Below are positions 35,893 to 45,457 of a stretch of DNA of 64,000 nucleotides, piece by piece. The position numbers were made by a program, and so were the translations under genes. Within the stretch, counting starts at the first letter, position 1. Every line of letters begins with the position of its first letter. The notes under the pieces are model-generated. The model made no database searches. It was not told the origin of the DNA and worked only from the letters and a program-made list of their open reading frames with translations. This DNA comes from an uncultured Duncaniella sp. (GTDB lineage Bacteria; Bacteroidota; Bacteroidia; Bacteroidales; Muribaculaceae), in the NCBI RefSeq assembly GCF_910578445.1, contig NZ_CAJTQC010000005.1, positions 70,405 to 134,404 of the forward strand, written 5' to 3'.

Positions 35893-37920
35893 ATGAACAG
35901 AATATTAAAAACCATCTTTTTATTCACCTCTTTTACAGCCTCATTACACTGCCAATCCACAACTTTAACCGAAGAACCTGACTCACTCGGACTTGAATTA
36001 CAGGAAGTGGTCATATCCGAACGACGCACTCTTGGCAAACTGCGTGGACGCGCGACAAACACGGAAGTAATCTCGGCTTCCGACCTCAAACGGGCCGCCT
36101 GCTGCAATCTTGGAGAAAGTTTCACGACAAATCCGTCTGTCGATGTCAGCTACAACGACGCTGCCACCGGAGCACGCCAGATCAAACTGCTCGGATTGTC
36201 GGGCAGCTACGTCCAGATGCTCACTGAGAACATTCCCAACTTCCGCGGTGCTGCCGGACCGTTAGGGCTCGGATATATCGCCGGACCTTGGATGCAGTCG
36301 ATTCAGGTATCGAAAGGCGCAAGCTCAGTCAAAAACGGCTATGAGTCAATCACAGGCCAGATAAACATCGAGATGAAGAAACCTCAGCTCGACCCGAGCC
36401 TCGCTGTCAACGTCTATGCCGACCATATGGGAAAACTCGAAGGAAATTTTGACGGAAACATACATCTCGGCGACAAATGGAGCACCGGCATACTCCTCCA
36501 CGGAGAAAACTTATTCAAGACTCATGACGAAAACGACGACGGTTTTGCCGATTCACCGCGCCTGCGGCAGTTTGCCGGAATGAACCGATGGGCATATCTC
36601 GGAACAAGCTATGTGTTTCAGGCAGCTGTCAAATATCTTGACGAAAGGCGAAAAAGCGGACAGATAGCCCACGGTCAGCACTACACCGATCCGTATGTTA
36701 TCGACATCACGACACGCCGTGTGGAAGCCTTCACAAAAAACGCCTATATCTTCGACCGTGACAATGACGGCAACGTGGCCATGATAGCCTCTATGAGCTT
36801 CCACGACCAGAATGCCGGTTACGGACGCAAGCTCTACGATGTCATCCAGCGCGAAGCATACGTATCGGCCATGTTCGAACGAAAATGGAACGACCTCCAC
36901 TCGCTCTCCACAGGCCTCAGCATGGTCTACGACAATTACCGCCAGCACCTGCGCGCCTCAAACGCTCCGGACGCCGAGACCGCCGACATCAACAGTCATG
37001 AAATGACCTCAGGCGCTTACGGACAATATACGCTCAACATCGACAACAGACTGATAGCCATGGCCGGAATGCGCGGAGACTACAGTTCGCGCTACGGCTG
37101 GATGTTCACCCCGCGTCTGCATGTCCGCTACAATATCATGGATCCGCTCTCGCTACAGCTTTCGGCCGGACGCGGCTACCGCTCGCCTCAACCGCTTGCC
37201 GAGTATCACTACATGCTTGCCTCATCGCGCTCACTCATCATCGAAGATAATCTCCGTCAGGAGAGCGCATGGAATTTCGGGGCAGGCGTGACCTCGTCAC
37301 TGCGTCTTTTCGGCCGTTCGCTCAGCCTCTCGGGTGAATATTACTACACCCGCTTCACCGACCAACTTCTGCTCGACCTCGACACAGACCCGCATGCAGC
37401 CATAATCGGCAATCTCGGAGGCCGTTCTTATTCACATACGTTTCAGATTGAAGCAAGCTACAACATTCTCTCCGACCTTAACTTCTCGGCAGCCTACCGT
37501 CTGACAGACGTGCAGGCAAACTACGGCGACGGCATGCGCCAAAAACCGCTGACCTCACGCAACAAGGGACTTCTGACACTCGGCTACACTCCGAACATGG
37601 GGCTATGGCAGCTCGACATCACCTGCGCACTAAACGGAAAGGGACGGAATCCCGAACCATACACTACAGCCGACGGCTCTCTGTCGTGGGAGAAATATTA
37701 CCATCCCTATGCACAGCTCAATGCACAGCTCACACGCAATTTCCGCCACTGGAGCATCTATGTCGGAGGCGAAAACCTGACAGGCTACCGGCAGAAACGC
37801 CCGATTATCGACGCAGCCAATCCTTGGGGGCCGAATTTCGACGCTACAATGGTCCATGCCCCAATCCACGGAGCTATGGTCTATGCCGGTTTCCGATATA
37901 ATTTCACAAAATTTCTATAA
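35893..37920 (+). CDS. TonB-dependent receptor, probable metal uptake
   Basis: 675 residues with a signal peptide ending near ASLHCQ. A TonB-box-like LELQEVVISERR (about 35-46) is followed by the plug (VISASDLKRAACCNLGESFTTNPSVDVSYNDAATGARQIKLLGLSGSYVQMLTENIP) and a barrel of about 550 residues. The plug, including the CC pair, is typical of a Bacteroidetes receptor often found with heavy-metal-associated domain proteins, and such a protein follows after 38 bases. It therefore probably takes up a metal ion or complex across the outer membrane; copper is a guess. It is divergent from the protease operon. Confidence 0.82.
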   Translation: MNRILKTIFLFTSFTASLHCQSTTLTEEPDSLGLELQEVVISERRTLGKLRGRATNTEVISASDLKRAACCNLGESFTTNPSVDVSYNDAATGARQIKLLGLSGSYVQMLTENIPNFRGAAGPLGLGYIAGPWMQSIQVSKGASSVKNGYESITGQINIEMKKPQLDPSLAVNVYADHMGKLEGNFDGNIHLGDKWSTGILLHGENLFKTHDENDDGFADSPRLRQFAGMNRWAYLGTSYVFQAAVKYLDERRKSGQIAHGQHYTDPYVIDITTRRVEAFTKNAYIFDRDNDGNVAMIASMSFHDQNAGYGRKLYDVIQREAYVSAMFERKWNDLHSLSTGLSMVYDNYRQHLRASNAPDAETADINSHEMTSGAYGQYTLNIDNRLIAMAGMRGDYSSRYGWMFTPRLHVRYNIMDPLSLQLSAGRGYRSPQPLAEYHYMLASSRSLIIEDNLRQESAWNFGAGVTSSLRLFGRSLSLSGEYYYTRFTDQLLLDLDTDPHAAIIGNLGGRSYSHTFQIEASYNILSDLNFSAAYRLTDVQANYGDGMRQKPLTSRNKGLLTLGYTPNMGLWQLDITCALNGKGRNPEPYTTADGSLSWEKYYHPYAQLNAQLTRNFRHWSIYVGGENLTGYRQKRPIIDAANPWGPNFDATMVHAPIHGAMVYAGFRYNFTKFL

Positions 37921-37958
37921 TAACACCTAAAATATAAACAAATTCATAAATCATTCTC

Positions 37959-38291
37959 ATGAAACGAATCCTCTCATTAGCCCTGATGCTCGTATCACTC
38001 GCAGTAATCGCCGGCGCAAAAGCTCCGGCCGACACGACAGTAATCTTCAATGTGATGCCTAAAATGTCATGCCAGAACTGCGAAAACAAAATCAAATCAA
38101 ACCTGCGTTTCGAAAAAGGCATCAAATCTATCGAAACATCTCTGGACAACCAGACTGTAAAGGTGGCTTTCAACCCAAAGAAAACCAATGTCGAAAACAT
38201 TCAGAAGGGTTTCAAGAAAATAGGCTATGCAGCCACCCTCATCCCTGAATGCGAAGACGGCCGGAAGGAAGAAAACAAGACTGTCAAATAG
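37959..38291 (+). CDS. Exported heavy-metal-associated (HMA) domain protein
   Basis: 110 residues. A signal peptide (MKRILSLALMLVSLAVIAGAKA) precedes a single HMA domain of about 65 residues with the metal-binding motif MSCQNC and the usual KGIKSIETSLDNQTVKVAF strand pattern. The C-terminus is charged. As it appears exported, it may pass copper or another soft metal on from the outer-membrane receptor encoded 38 bases upstream, rather than act as a cytoplasmic chaperone. Confidence 0.85.
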   Translation: MKRILSLALMLVSLAVIAGAKAPADTTVIFNVMPKMSCQNCENKIKSNLRFEKGIKSIETSLDNQTVKVAFNPKKTNVENIQKGFKKIGYAATLIPECEDGRKEENKTVK

Positions 38292-38367
38292 CATAACCAT
38301 TACAGCCGATAAGCCATAGGCCGGTCGGCTATAACAACTTCTTACCTGACATCAAAACCTATTTCCC

Positions 38368-39954
38368 ATGAATAAATCACAAAAATTCCTCACAAGCCTG
38401 CTCCTGACCTCCGGCTGGCTCACAATAAACGCCGACGGCTACCGAAACCCGATAATACCCGGCTTCCACCCGGACCCATCGGTCGTGGCTGTCGGCGACG
38501 ATTTCTATCTCGTCAACTCATCTTTCTGTTATTTTCCCGGCGTACCTATATTCCAGAGCAAAGACCTCGTCAACTGGCAACAGATAGGTCACGTGCTTGA
38601 CAGAGAGAGCCAACTCAATCTAAAAGGCGCGAATGTATGGGGTGGAATCTACGCACCCACAATACGCTACGACAATGGCCGCTTCTACATGATAACGACC
38701 AATGTATCCAACAAAGGCAATTTCCTTGTCCACACCACCGATCCGTCAAAAGGCTGGAGCGATCCTGTATGGCTGGCGCAGGGAGGCATCGACCCGTCGC
38801 TCTATTTCGAGGACGGCAGATGTTACATGGTCAGCAACCCCGATGTAGGGATATGGCTCTGTGAGATAGACCCGCTCACAGGCCGTCAGCTTACCGAAAG
38901 TAAAAGGATATGGGACGGCACAGGTGGCCGCCATCCTGAAGCGCCTCACATCTACAAAAAAGATGGGTGGTATTACCTCCTCATTGCGGAGGGAGGTACA
39001 GAAATGGGGCACAGCGTTACTATTGCCCGCAGCCGTAACATCGACGGACCTTACACGCCAAATCCTTCCAACCCGATACTATGCCATTTCAACCGAGAGG
39101 CTCAATATAACCCCATACAAGGAACAGGACACGCCGACCTCGTCCAAGCCTCCGATGGCTCATGGTGGCTCGTCTGTCTTGCTTTCAGGCAACAAAACGG
39201 CGCACACCATCTGCTTGGGCGCGAAACATACCTCGCCCCTGTGAGATGGGACAAGGACGCATGGCCGGTGGTCAACGGAAATGGCACTATCGGACTGGAA
39301 ATGGACGTGGCCACTCTACCCCTCTCACCCGTCAGCCAAAAGCCACAGCGCGATGATTTCACATCACCGACACTCGGACACGAATGGGTGTGGCTACGAA
39401 ATCCCGACATGACCAATTACCGCCTTGCCGACGGCACTCTTCATATCAAAGCCACCGATGTGACACTCGACGACGGCAACGCGTCGCCATCAATGGTGCT
39501 CCGCCGACAGCAACACATCAGTTTCACCGCATCAACCGAGGTATCGCTCAAAGATGCCACGCCCGGAATGGAAGCCGGTCTGACCGTCTACGCATCCGAG
39601 CCGTCGCACTATGACCTCTATCTCACACGCACTGCCGACGGCCACAGGGCTATTGCTCTCCGCTACCGGCTCAACGAGCTGACACATGTGGAGAAAACCA
39701 TTCCTCTATCCGAAAGAGATTCAAAAGTGGAACTACGCGTTGAGGGTAAGCCAAGCGCCTACACCTTCTTCTATTCACTTGACGGAGGCAAAACATTTGA
39801 AAAAATCGCTTCGATGAACACACGCTATCTATCCACCGAGACAGCCGGAGGTTTCACAGGCACATTCATCGGTCTTTTCGCAACATCGCCCGATGGCAAT
39901 GGCGAGGCCGGATTCAACCACTTTGATTATATTCCGGAACAAACCAATCAATAA
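38368..39954 (+). CDS. Secreted glycoside hydrolase family 43
   Basis: 528 residues with a signal peptide (residues 1-22). The five-bladed propeller of GH43 starts at NPIIPGFHPDPSV, whose Asp is the general base. GGIDPSLYF carries the pKa-modulating Asp and GGRHPEAPHIYK the acid Glu. A C-terminal beta-sandwich (about 330-528, starting QRDDFTSPTLGHEWVWLRNP) is the domain common to beta-xylosidase and arabinofuranosidase members. It likely removes xylose or arabinose from plant hemicellulose oligosaccharides. It is 17 bases before an acetylesterase gene, which fits acetylated xylan as substrate. Confidence 0.9.
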   Translation: MNKSQKFLTSLLLTSGWLTINADGYRNPIIPGFHPDPSVVAVGDDFYLVNSSFCYFPGVPIFQSKDLVNWQQIGHVLDRESQLNLKGANVWGGIYAPTIRYDNGRFYMITTNVSNKGNFLVHTTDPSKGWSDPVWLAQGGIDPSLYFEDGRCYMVSNPDVGIWLCEIDPLTGRQLTESKRIWDGTGGRHPEAPHIYKKDGWYYLLIAEGGTEMGHSVTIARSRNIDGPYTPNPSNPILCHFNREAQYNPIQGTGHADLVQASDGSWWLVCLAFRQQNGAHHLLGRETYLAPVRWDKDAWPVVNGNGTIGLEMDVATLPLSPVSQKPQRDDFTSPTLGHEWVWLRNPDMTNYRLADGTLHIKATDVTLDDGNASPSMVLRRQQHISFTASTEVSLKDATPGMEAGLTVYASEPSHYDLYLTRTADGHRAIALRYRLNELTHVEKTIPLSERDSKVELRVEGKPSAYTFFYSLDGGKTFEKIASMNTRYLSTETAGGFTGTFIGLFATSPDGNGEAGFNHFDYIPEQTNQ

Positions 39955-39971
39955 AACATAAGTACCAAGAA

Positions 39972-41408
39972 ATGAAGACACAAATCATCACACTTGCCGT
40001 CATTTTAAGCACCGTGGGTTTTGAGACTAAAGCCAAAGTCCGCCCTGCGTCTATGATTACAGACAATATGGTGCTACAACAGAACGCCAACGCCCGCATA
40101 TACGGCACTGCCGATCCCGGCTCGACTGTCACCGTCACACCGTCGTGGGACGGCAAAGCCTACACCACCACAACCGACCGCACAGGCGAATGGTCGCTCG
40201 CCGTCAAGACTCCGGCAGGAAGTTTCACTCCCTACACCATCACTCTGTCCGACGGTGAACCGCTGACTATCAACAATGTCCTCATCGGTGAAGTATGGCT
40301 CGCATCGGGACAGTCAAACATGCAGATGCCGCTGAAGGGTTTCCCCGGCTGCTGCACACTTGGAGGTTACGACGAGATAGCCTCGGCATCAGACGAGGCC
40401 GGAAAGGTGAGATTTTTCACTGTACCGCTGACACAGAGCTACACTCCGCTCGACACTGTAGCTGCTTCATGGACTGTCCCTTCGCCGGATACAGCGCCTG
40501 AATACAGCGCGCTTGCATGGCATTTCGCTAAGCGGATGTCAGACGTACTCAACGTGCCTGTAGGAATCGTAAGCGCAGCCTACGGTGGTGCGAAAGTCGA
40601 AAGCTGGACTCCCCGCGACATGCTCGAAAAATATCCCGACGTGTCGCTCGACCCCAAGGACATCGAACCGATAGTCCACTACCACCGTCCGATGCTGATG
40701 TATAACGCCATGTTCAATCCGATAAAGAACTATACCTACAATGGTATAATCTGGTATCAGGGATGCTCTAACGTTGCAACCTACGACACCTATGCCGAGC
40801 GTCTGGCTGCTATGGTAAAGCGCTGGCGCGATGATATCGGCATCGGCGACATTCCATTCTATGCCGTAGAAATCGCTCCCTACGAGTATGGCGACCCCAC
40901 AGAAAAGGGCAAAGCACCGTTGTTGCGCGAAGCGCAGTGGAAGGCCGTCGGTATGATTCCCAACAGCGCGATGATTTCGACGAATGACCTTGTAGAGCCA
41001 TACGAACGCTTCAATATCCACCCTGCCGACAAAGCTGCCGTCGGCAAACGTCTGTGTGACCTCGCGCTAAACAAGACCTATGGTAAAAAGCAATTCCCTA
41101 TAGAAAGTCCGCGCTACAAAAGCCACCGGTTCATGGATGGCGCAGCATGGGTGGCGATTGATTCGCCGTCGGACGGTATCTGCCGAAACTATATGATTGA
41201 AGGTTTTGAAGTTGCGGGAGCTGACCGGGTGTTCCATCCTGCCGACTCTGTGTGGCTTCACTGGCAGACAAACGAAATGGTTGTGTCAAGCAAAAATGTT
41301 CCCGATCCTGTCGCCGTGCGTTACGGATGGAGGGATTTCCTACCGGGAAATTTACACGCAGGCAACTATCTGCCATTGATTCCTTTCCGCACTGATGACT
41401 GGGAATAA
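39972..41408 (+). CDS. Sialate O-acetylesterase-like SGNH esterase
   Basis: 478 residues with a signal peptide ending near ETKAK. The N-terminal beta domain (VRPASMITDNMVLQQN) and the catalytic serine motif ASGQSNMQMPL are typical of the DUF303/SASA esterases. The Asp-His pair appears as NIHPADKAAVGKRL. Such enzymes remove O-acetyl groups from sialic acid or, in Bacteroidetes hemicellulose loci, from xylan. Its position right after the GH43 gene favours xylan deacetylation. Expected in the periplasm. Confidence 0.85.
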   Translation: MKTQIITLAVILSTVGFETKAKVRPASMITDNMVLQQNANARIYGTADPGSTVTVTPSWDGKAYTTTTDRTGEWSLAVKTPAGSFTPYTITLSDGEPLTINNVLIGEVWLASGQSNMQMPLKGFPGCCTLGGYDEIASASDEAGKVRFFTVPLTQSYTPLDTVAASWTVPSPDTAPEYSALAWHFAKRMSDVLNVPVGIVSAAYGGAKVESWTPRDMLEKYPDVSLDPKDIEPIVHYHRPMLMYNAMFNPIKNYTYNGIIWYQGCSNVATYDTYAERLAAMVKRWRDDIGIGDIPFYAVEIAPYEYGDPTEKGKAPLLREAQWKAVGMIPNSAMISTNDLVEPYERFNIHPADKAAVGKRLCDLALNKTYGKKQFPIESPRYKSHRFMDGAAWVAIDSPSDGICRNYMIEGFEVAGADRVFHPADSVWLHWQTNEMVVSSKNVPDPVAVRYGWRDFLPGNLHAGNYLPLIPFRTDDWE

Positions 41409-41426
41409 TCGAAAAAATACGTAACA

Positions 41427-42026
41427 ATGGATAAAATCACCCTCGAATCCCTCAGGGAGCTTCTTAAAAGCGACCGCAGCTACCGTCGTTTTGACGAGTC
41501 GCGCCTTATTTCCGAATCGACACTGCATGAATTGGTCGGGTTGACACGATATTGTCCGTCAGCACGCAACCTTCAGCCCATCCGCTACCGCATGGTGACA
41601 GCCCCCGAAGAACGCGAAGCCATATTTCCCACTCTCAAATGGGCCGGATATCTCACTGACTGGGATGGCCCTGCTACGGGCGAACGGCCAAGTGCCTATC
41701 TCATACAGTGTCTCGACACGAGCCTTACGACCAATTGTCTTTGCGACGACGGACTGCAACTCGAAGCCATCACACTCGGTGCGGCAGCTTTGGGAATCCA
41801 CGGCTGCATAATCAAGGCTTTCAATGCCCAAGAAATCATCTCGGCACTCCAACTCCCGGAGAAATACAAGCCTCTCTATGTCCTTGCCCTCGGCCATCCT
41901 GCCGAAACAGTGCGATTAACCGACACAGACGGCACTCATGACGCCGACATCCGCTACTACCGCACCCCCGACTCCACTCATGTAGTCCCCAAACGACCTA
42001 CGGAAGAGCTGATAATCAATCCTTAA
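41427..42026 (+). CDS. Nitroreductase-family protein
   Basis: 199 residues, no signal peptide. The FMN-binding nitroreductase pattern is visible: RSYRRFDESRLISESTLHELVGLTRYCPSARNLQPIRYR at the N-terminus and GLQLEAITLGAAALGIHGCII in the middle, with YVLALGHPAE near the end. It is expected to be a cytoplasmic NAD(P)H-dependent flavoprotein; the acceptor is unknown. It lies 18 bases after the esterase gene and is probably carried on the same mRNA without a clear functional link. Confidence 0.85.
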   Translation: MDKITLESLRELLKSDRSYRRFDESRLISESTLHELVGLTRYCPSARNLQPIRYRMVTAPEEREAIFPTLKWAGYLTDWDGPATGERPSAYLIQCLDTSLTTNCLCDDGLQLEAITLGAAALGIHGCIIKAFNAQEIISALQLPEKYKPLYVLALGHPAETVRLTDTDGTHDADIRYYRTPDSTHVVPKRPTEELIINP

Positions 42027-42069
42027 AGGCGGTCATTATTACAATTTATAACTTTTATCTGATTGAATC

Positions 42070-42106
42070 AAGGTCGATTCCTCAAATAGAGTCGACCCTT
42101 TCTTTT
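42070..42106 (+). terminator. Weak intrinsic terminator after the nitroreductase gene
   Basis: AAGGTCGA pairs with TCGACCCTT with one bulged C, followed by TCTTTT. Confidence 0.45.
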
Positions 42107-42110
42107 ATTA

Positions 42111-42432
42111 AGAGGGTGTTTAATAACAATAGTTAAAATCTGAGTGGTGTATCTTTTAGGTAAATTGTTGTAAGCGAGGAAGGAGCATAGCGCGCTATGC
42201 GACTGACGAACTTCAACAATTTAGCAAAAGAGACACCAAGGCTTGGGTAGCTTAAAAATTTTTATTCATGAAACAGCATACAGAAGAAAAGACAATACCA
42301 TTGCCTCCGAAAGTTTTGAGTGCCTATGACTCTTCATTTCAGTCACATAGCACGCTATGCTCCTTCAATTCAGAGCCATATCCATCTCAAAACTTTCGCT
42401 CAGATTTTAACTATTGTTATTAAACACCCTCT
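42111..42432. repeat. 322-base palindromic element with perfect 34-base terminal inverted repeats
   Basis: The arms 42111-42144 and 42399-42432 are perfect inverted repeats. Nested pairs lie inside: AAGGAGCATAGCG-type sequence near 42180 with its complement at 42345-42364, and CGAAAGTTTTGAG (42308-42320) with its complement (42387-42399). GCATAGCGCGCTATGC near 42185 is itself a palindrome. A 41-codon open frame inside has no protein character. It looks like a non-autonomous mobile or repeat element; no transposase and no clear target duplication are seen. Confidence 0.7.
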
Positions 42433-42524
42433 AAAATCACACAAGCCTTTTTGTATTATCGCACCTTTTTATGGCATGGTTGATGTTAATTTTGTTGCGG
42501 AAACAAAATTAACCATCAAAAGCT

Positions 42525-43049
42525 ATGAAAAAGACGGCAACCACTTCTCAGAAACACGCAAAACAGTCATTATCAACTACAAGCAGCAAGCTTAATGTCT
42601 CAAAAAATTTTTATGCCTCAATTTCCGATAGAGTGGCGGAAACATGCAAGCTTCTGCCTGACAGCAAGGATACAGCCAAAGAAGCCATGAGTGTCATAGA
42701 CCGCTACATAGGCGGTGAAAAGGTTAATCTAAAGAATCTAAATGCTAACATACAGCTGATTTTCACATTACTGCGTTCGGAAATAGACCGTGCGCTATCT
42801 CGCTCCAAAGCAGCGCGCCTCCGCGGTTTGCAGCGACGCAGAAATTTACAGGAAAAAGAGGCGCGTTTTATCGAAAGCCTCAAGGCGATGTGTGGCGCGA
42901 CGGCCATGCGCAGGGAAGATACGGAAATGCCTGAGGCTGAATCTCTATCCACACCGGCGCAAACAATGCAACCAAACCGACGACAGCGCCGACGCGAGCT
43001 GCGTGAAGAAAAACGCGCAATGCGCCAACGAATAAAACGTATAGGATAA
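42525..43049 (+). CDS. Basic protein of unknown function
   Basis: 174 residues, not recognised. It has a Ser/Thr/Lys-rich N-terminus, a helical middle (VSKNFYASISDRVAETCKLLPDSKDTAKEAMSVIDRYIGG) and a strongly basic C-terminal half with arginine-rich helices (RSKAARLRGLQRRRNLQEKE; NRRQRRRELREEKRAMRQRIKR). No signal peptide, membrane segment or known motif is visible. The charge suggests nucleic-acid or ribosome binding. It stands alone after the 322-base palindromic repeat. Codon pattern and length support a real gene. Confidence 0.6.
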   Translation: MKKTATTSQKHAKQSLSTTSSKLNVSKNFYASISDRVAETCKLLPDSKDTAKEAMSVIDRYIGGEKVNLKNLNANIQLIFTLLRSEIDRALSRSKAARLRGLQRRRNLQEKEARFIESLKAMCGATAMRREDTEMPEAESLSTPAQTMQPNRRQRRRELREEKRAMRQRIKRIG

Positions 43050-43126
43050 ACGCCGGGAAACCATATCAAAACTATATCAGAGGCTGTTTCAGCTAATGCC
43101 AAAACAGCCCCTAAAATTGTCTATGC

Positions 43127-43900
43127 CTATTCCTTTACACACTCGGCGATAGTTTTGAGTATGCCGGCACGGATTTCCTCATTTGTTCCATTTACGGCAC
43201 GGCGGATGAGTCCGTTTTTATCGACCACTATGGTCATCGGGAAACCTTTGCCATTGTTCCAACGCAGAAACAGAGTATCATTGACGAGGTGACGCCATGT
43301 GAAACCATGTTTTTCCACTACAGGCCGTGCCTTGTCGGCATCTTCGTATGTAGCAGACAGGAACACCACATCAGGATAGAGTTCTTTCCATGTCGAAAGC
43401 TCAGGCATCTCTGCACGGCATGGCCCACAGGTTGAGGTCCATAGATTCAGCACTGTCACCTTGCCTTCTATATCTTTGTTGCTGCACTCTACCCCATCAA
43501 TGTCCATAGCCTTAAATTCAGGAAATCTGTCACCATCATGAATCGGCAGCCTTCGTTTAAACGACAGAAGATCCATAAACTTCTCACGACTCCGAGCCTC
43601 CTTCAAAATAGCCTCCCCGTCTTTCAGTTGATTCAGCGGTATGGCTTGTGCAAAAATGTCGTCGGACAGAACCGAAGAATCATTATAAACCTTAAGCCAG
43701 ATTGTTATATCCTTATATTTAAACCTTGACATCGAATGGCTTTTTCCAATAAGTTCTTTTGGAGTATCTTTAAAAAAGCGACCTTGGATATAAACATAAC
43801 TCTGTCGTTTAGGTGCGGACGTGTTGGCATTCTGACTTCCTGCCACTAATGAAGTCAAGATAAATAAAGCCGTCAAGATAAAATTTCTCATGGTTGTCAT
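43127..43900 (-). CDS. Exported TlpA-like thioredoxin-fold protein
   Basis: 257 residues; an alternative start at 43891 (MRNFILTALFILTS) also gives a good signal peptide. An N-terminal domain of about 110 residues of unknown fold is followed by a TlpA/ResA-type thioredoxin domain with the redox motif STCGPCRAEMPEL (about residue 155) and the cis-proline region GFPMTIVVDKNG. It would act in the periplasm reducing or forming disulfides, for example in cytochrome or envelope protein maturation. It has its own promoter. Confidence 0.85.
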   Translation of the reverse strand: MTTMRNFILTALFILTSLVAGSQNANTSAPKRQSYVYIQGRFFKDTPKELIGKSHSMSRFKYKDITIWLKVYNDSSVLSDDIFAQAIPLNQLKDGEAILKEARSREKFMDLLSFKRRLPIHDGDRFPEFKAMDIDGVECSNKDIEGKVTVLNLWTSTCGPCRAEMPELSTWKELYPDVVFLSATYEDADKARPVVEKHGFTWRHLVNDTLFLRWNNGKGFPMTIVVDKNGLIRRAVNGTNEEIRAGILKTIAECVKE

Positions 43901-43946
43901 ATATATATAAATGTGGAATGAATTTTTGTTTAATGTTTGTGATTCG

Positions 43947-43977
43947 CAAATATAGCCATTTAGACTAATATCACAAA
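43947..43977 (-). promoter_or_regulatory. Promoter of the TlpA-like gene
   Basis: On the minus strand TTTG (43974-43977), 19 bases and TATATTTG (43947-43954) match both consensus boxes. The leader would be about 45 bases. Confidence 0.7.
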
Positions 43978-44089
43978 ACGTTTGACTAATAAATTTAATC
44001 GTTTGTTATATTTTTTCTTGAAAGTATTATATCACCTTATCCGATAGACTCAGCGTACGCAAAGCAGCAAACACATGTCAGAACAACAA

Positions 44090-44125
44090 AAAAAGCGCCA
44101 TTGACAACAGCCAACAGCGCTTTTT
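44090..44125. terminator. Terminator of the nqr operon
   Basis: AAAAAGCGC (44090-44098) pairs with GCGCTTTTT (44117-44125). A and T runs at both ends make it usable in either direction. It lies 27 bases after nqrF. Confidence 0.8.
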
Positions 44126-44151
44126 GCAATAATTATTTCTTTCTGAGGAAA

Positions 44152-45417
44152 TTATCCTCCAAAGTTATCGTAGTGAACTGATTCAGGATCGACACCGAGG
44201 TCGTCGAGCATCTTGTTGACAGCGGCGCTCATCGGGCCGGGGCCACACATGTAGTATTCGATATCCTCCGGTTCGGGATGGTTCTTGAGGTATGTCTCGT
44301 AGATGACCTGATGAACGAATCCGGCGGTATATTTCACACCTGCAGCATCGGCAGCCGGGTCGGGACGGTCAAGCGCAAGGTGGAACTTGAAATTGGGGAA
44401 GTCCTTTTCGAGCTGGAGGAAATCGTCGAGATAGAACACTTCGTTAAGCGCACGCGCACCATAGAAATAGTTCATCACGCGGTCGCGAGTATTGAGGGTC
44501 TTGGTCAGCCACATAATCTGGGCACGGAGAGGAGCCATACCTGCGCCACCGCCAATCCACATCATCTCGGCCTTCGAGTCGACAATGGGGTGGAAATCTC
44601 CGTAAGGGCCGCTCATGCGCACCTTGTCGCCCGGTTTGAGAGTGAAGATGTAGCTCGACGCGATGCCGGGCATGACATCCTGAAAACCGACCTGAGGTTT
44701 CGGCTTGAACGGCGGAGTGGCTATACGGACGGTGAGCATGATGCGGTCGCCCTCCTCCGGATAGTTGGCCATCGAGTAGGCACGGACGGTAGTCTCCGTG
44801 TTGCGGCACTTGAGTCCGAAAAGACCGAACTTCTCCCACGAAGGAAGATACTCGTCGCCGATAGAAGCCTTGTCGATATCCTTGTCATAGTCCATCTCAT
44901 AGGTCGGAATCTTAATCTGTGCGTATGAACCCGGGATGAAGTCCATGTGAGCGCCTTCGGGAAGAGCCACGATGAACTCCTTGATAAACGTGGCCACATT
45001 TTTGTTTGAAATAACCTCGCATTCCCATTCCTTGACATCGAGCACAGAAGCCGGAATGCCTATCGAGCAGTCCTCCTTGATTTTCACCTGACAGCCAAGA
45101 CGCCAGTGGTCCTGCTGCTGTTTGCGCGAAAAGTGTACCTTCTCGGTCGGGAGAATGTCACCGCCGCCGCTGAACACCTGACACTTGCACTGACCGCAGC
45201 TGCCCTTTCCGCCACAAGCCGAGGAAAGGAAAATATTCTGGTCGGCGAGAGTCGAAAGCAATGTCTTGCCGGACTCAGCCTCGACAACGGTGTCGGAGTT
45301 GATCGTAATCTTGACTTTGCCCGAATGGACAAGATATTTCTTTGCGAGCAGAAGTATCAGCACCAAGGCGAGGGTGATGATAAGAAAGATGCTCACACCT
45401 GAAAGTATCGTTAACAT
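44152..45417 (-). CDS. nqrF: Na+-translocating NADH:quinone reductase subunit F
   Basis: 421 residues. One N-terminal membrane helix (about 5-25) is followed by a 2Fe-2S domain with Cys68, Cys74, Cys77 and Cys109 (SSACGGKGSCGQC and LGCQV). An FAD domain (RAYSMANYPEEG) and an NADH domain (WIGGGAGMAPLRAQI; YMCGPGPM) follow. It takes electrons from NADH and starts their passage through the Nqr complex, which pumps Na+ across the inner membrane. Last gene of a six-gene minus-strand operon in the standard order A to F. Confidence 0.96.
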   Translation of the reverse strand: MLTILSGVSIFLIITLALVLILLLAKKYLVHSGKVKITINSDTVVEAESGKTLLSTLADQNIFLSSACGGKGSCGQCKCQVFSGGGDILPTEKVHFSRKQQQDHWRLGCQVKIKEDCSIGIPASVLDVKEWECEVISNKNVATFIKEFIVALPEGAHMDFIPGSYAQIKIPTYEMDYDKDIDKASIGDEYLPSWEKFGLFGLKCRNTETTVRAYSMANYPEEGDRIMLTVRIATPPFKPKPQVGFQDVMPGIASSYIFTLKPGDKVRMSGPYGDFHPIVDSKAEMMWIGGGAGMAPLRAQIMWLTKTLNTRDRVMNYFYGARALNEVFYLDDFLQLEKDFPNFKFHLALDRPDPAADAAGVKYTAGFVHQVIYETYLKNHPEPEDIEYYMCGPGPMSAAVNKMLDDLGVDPESVHYDNFGG

Positions 45418-45457
45418 GATATATTATATAATATAGTTGTGTGAATGCTTAATAATA

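Noticed and set aside
42268..42393. Short 41-codon frame inside the 322-base palindrome
   Set aside because: It runs through the inverted arms and its sequence is dictated by the palindrome.
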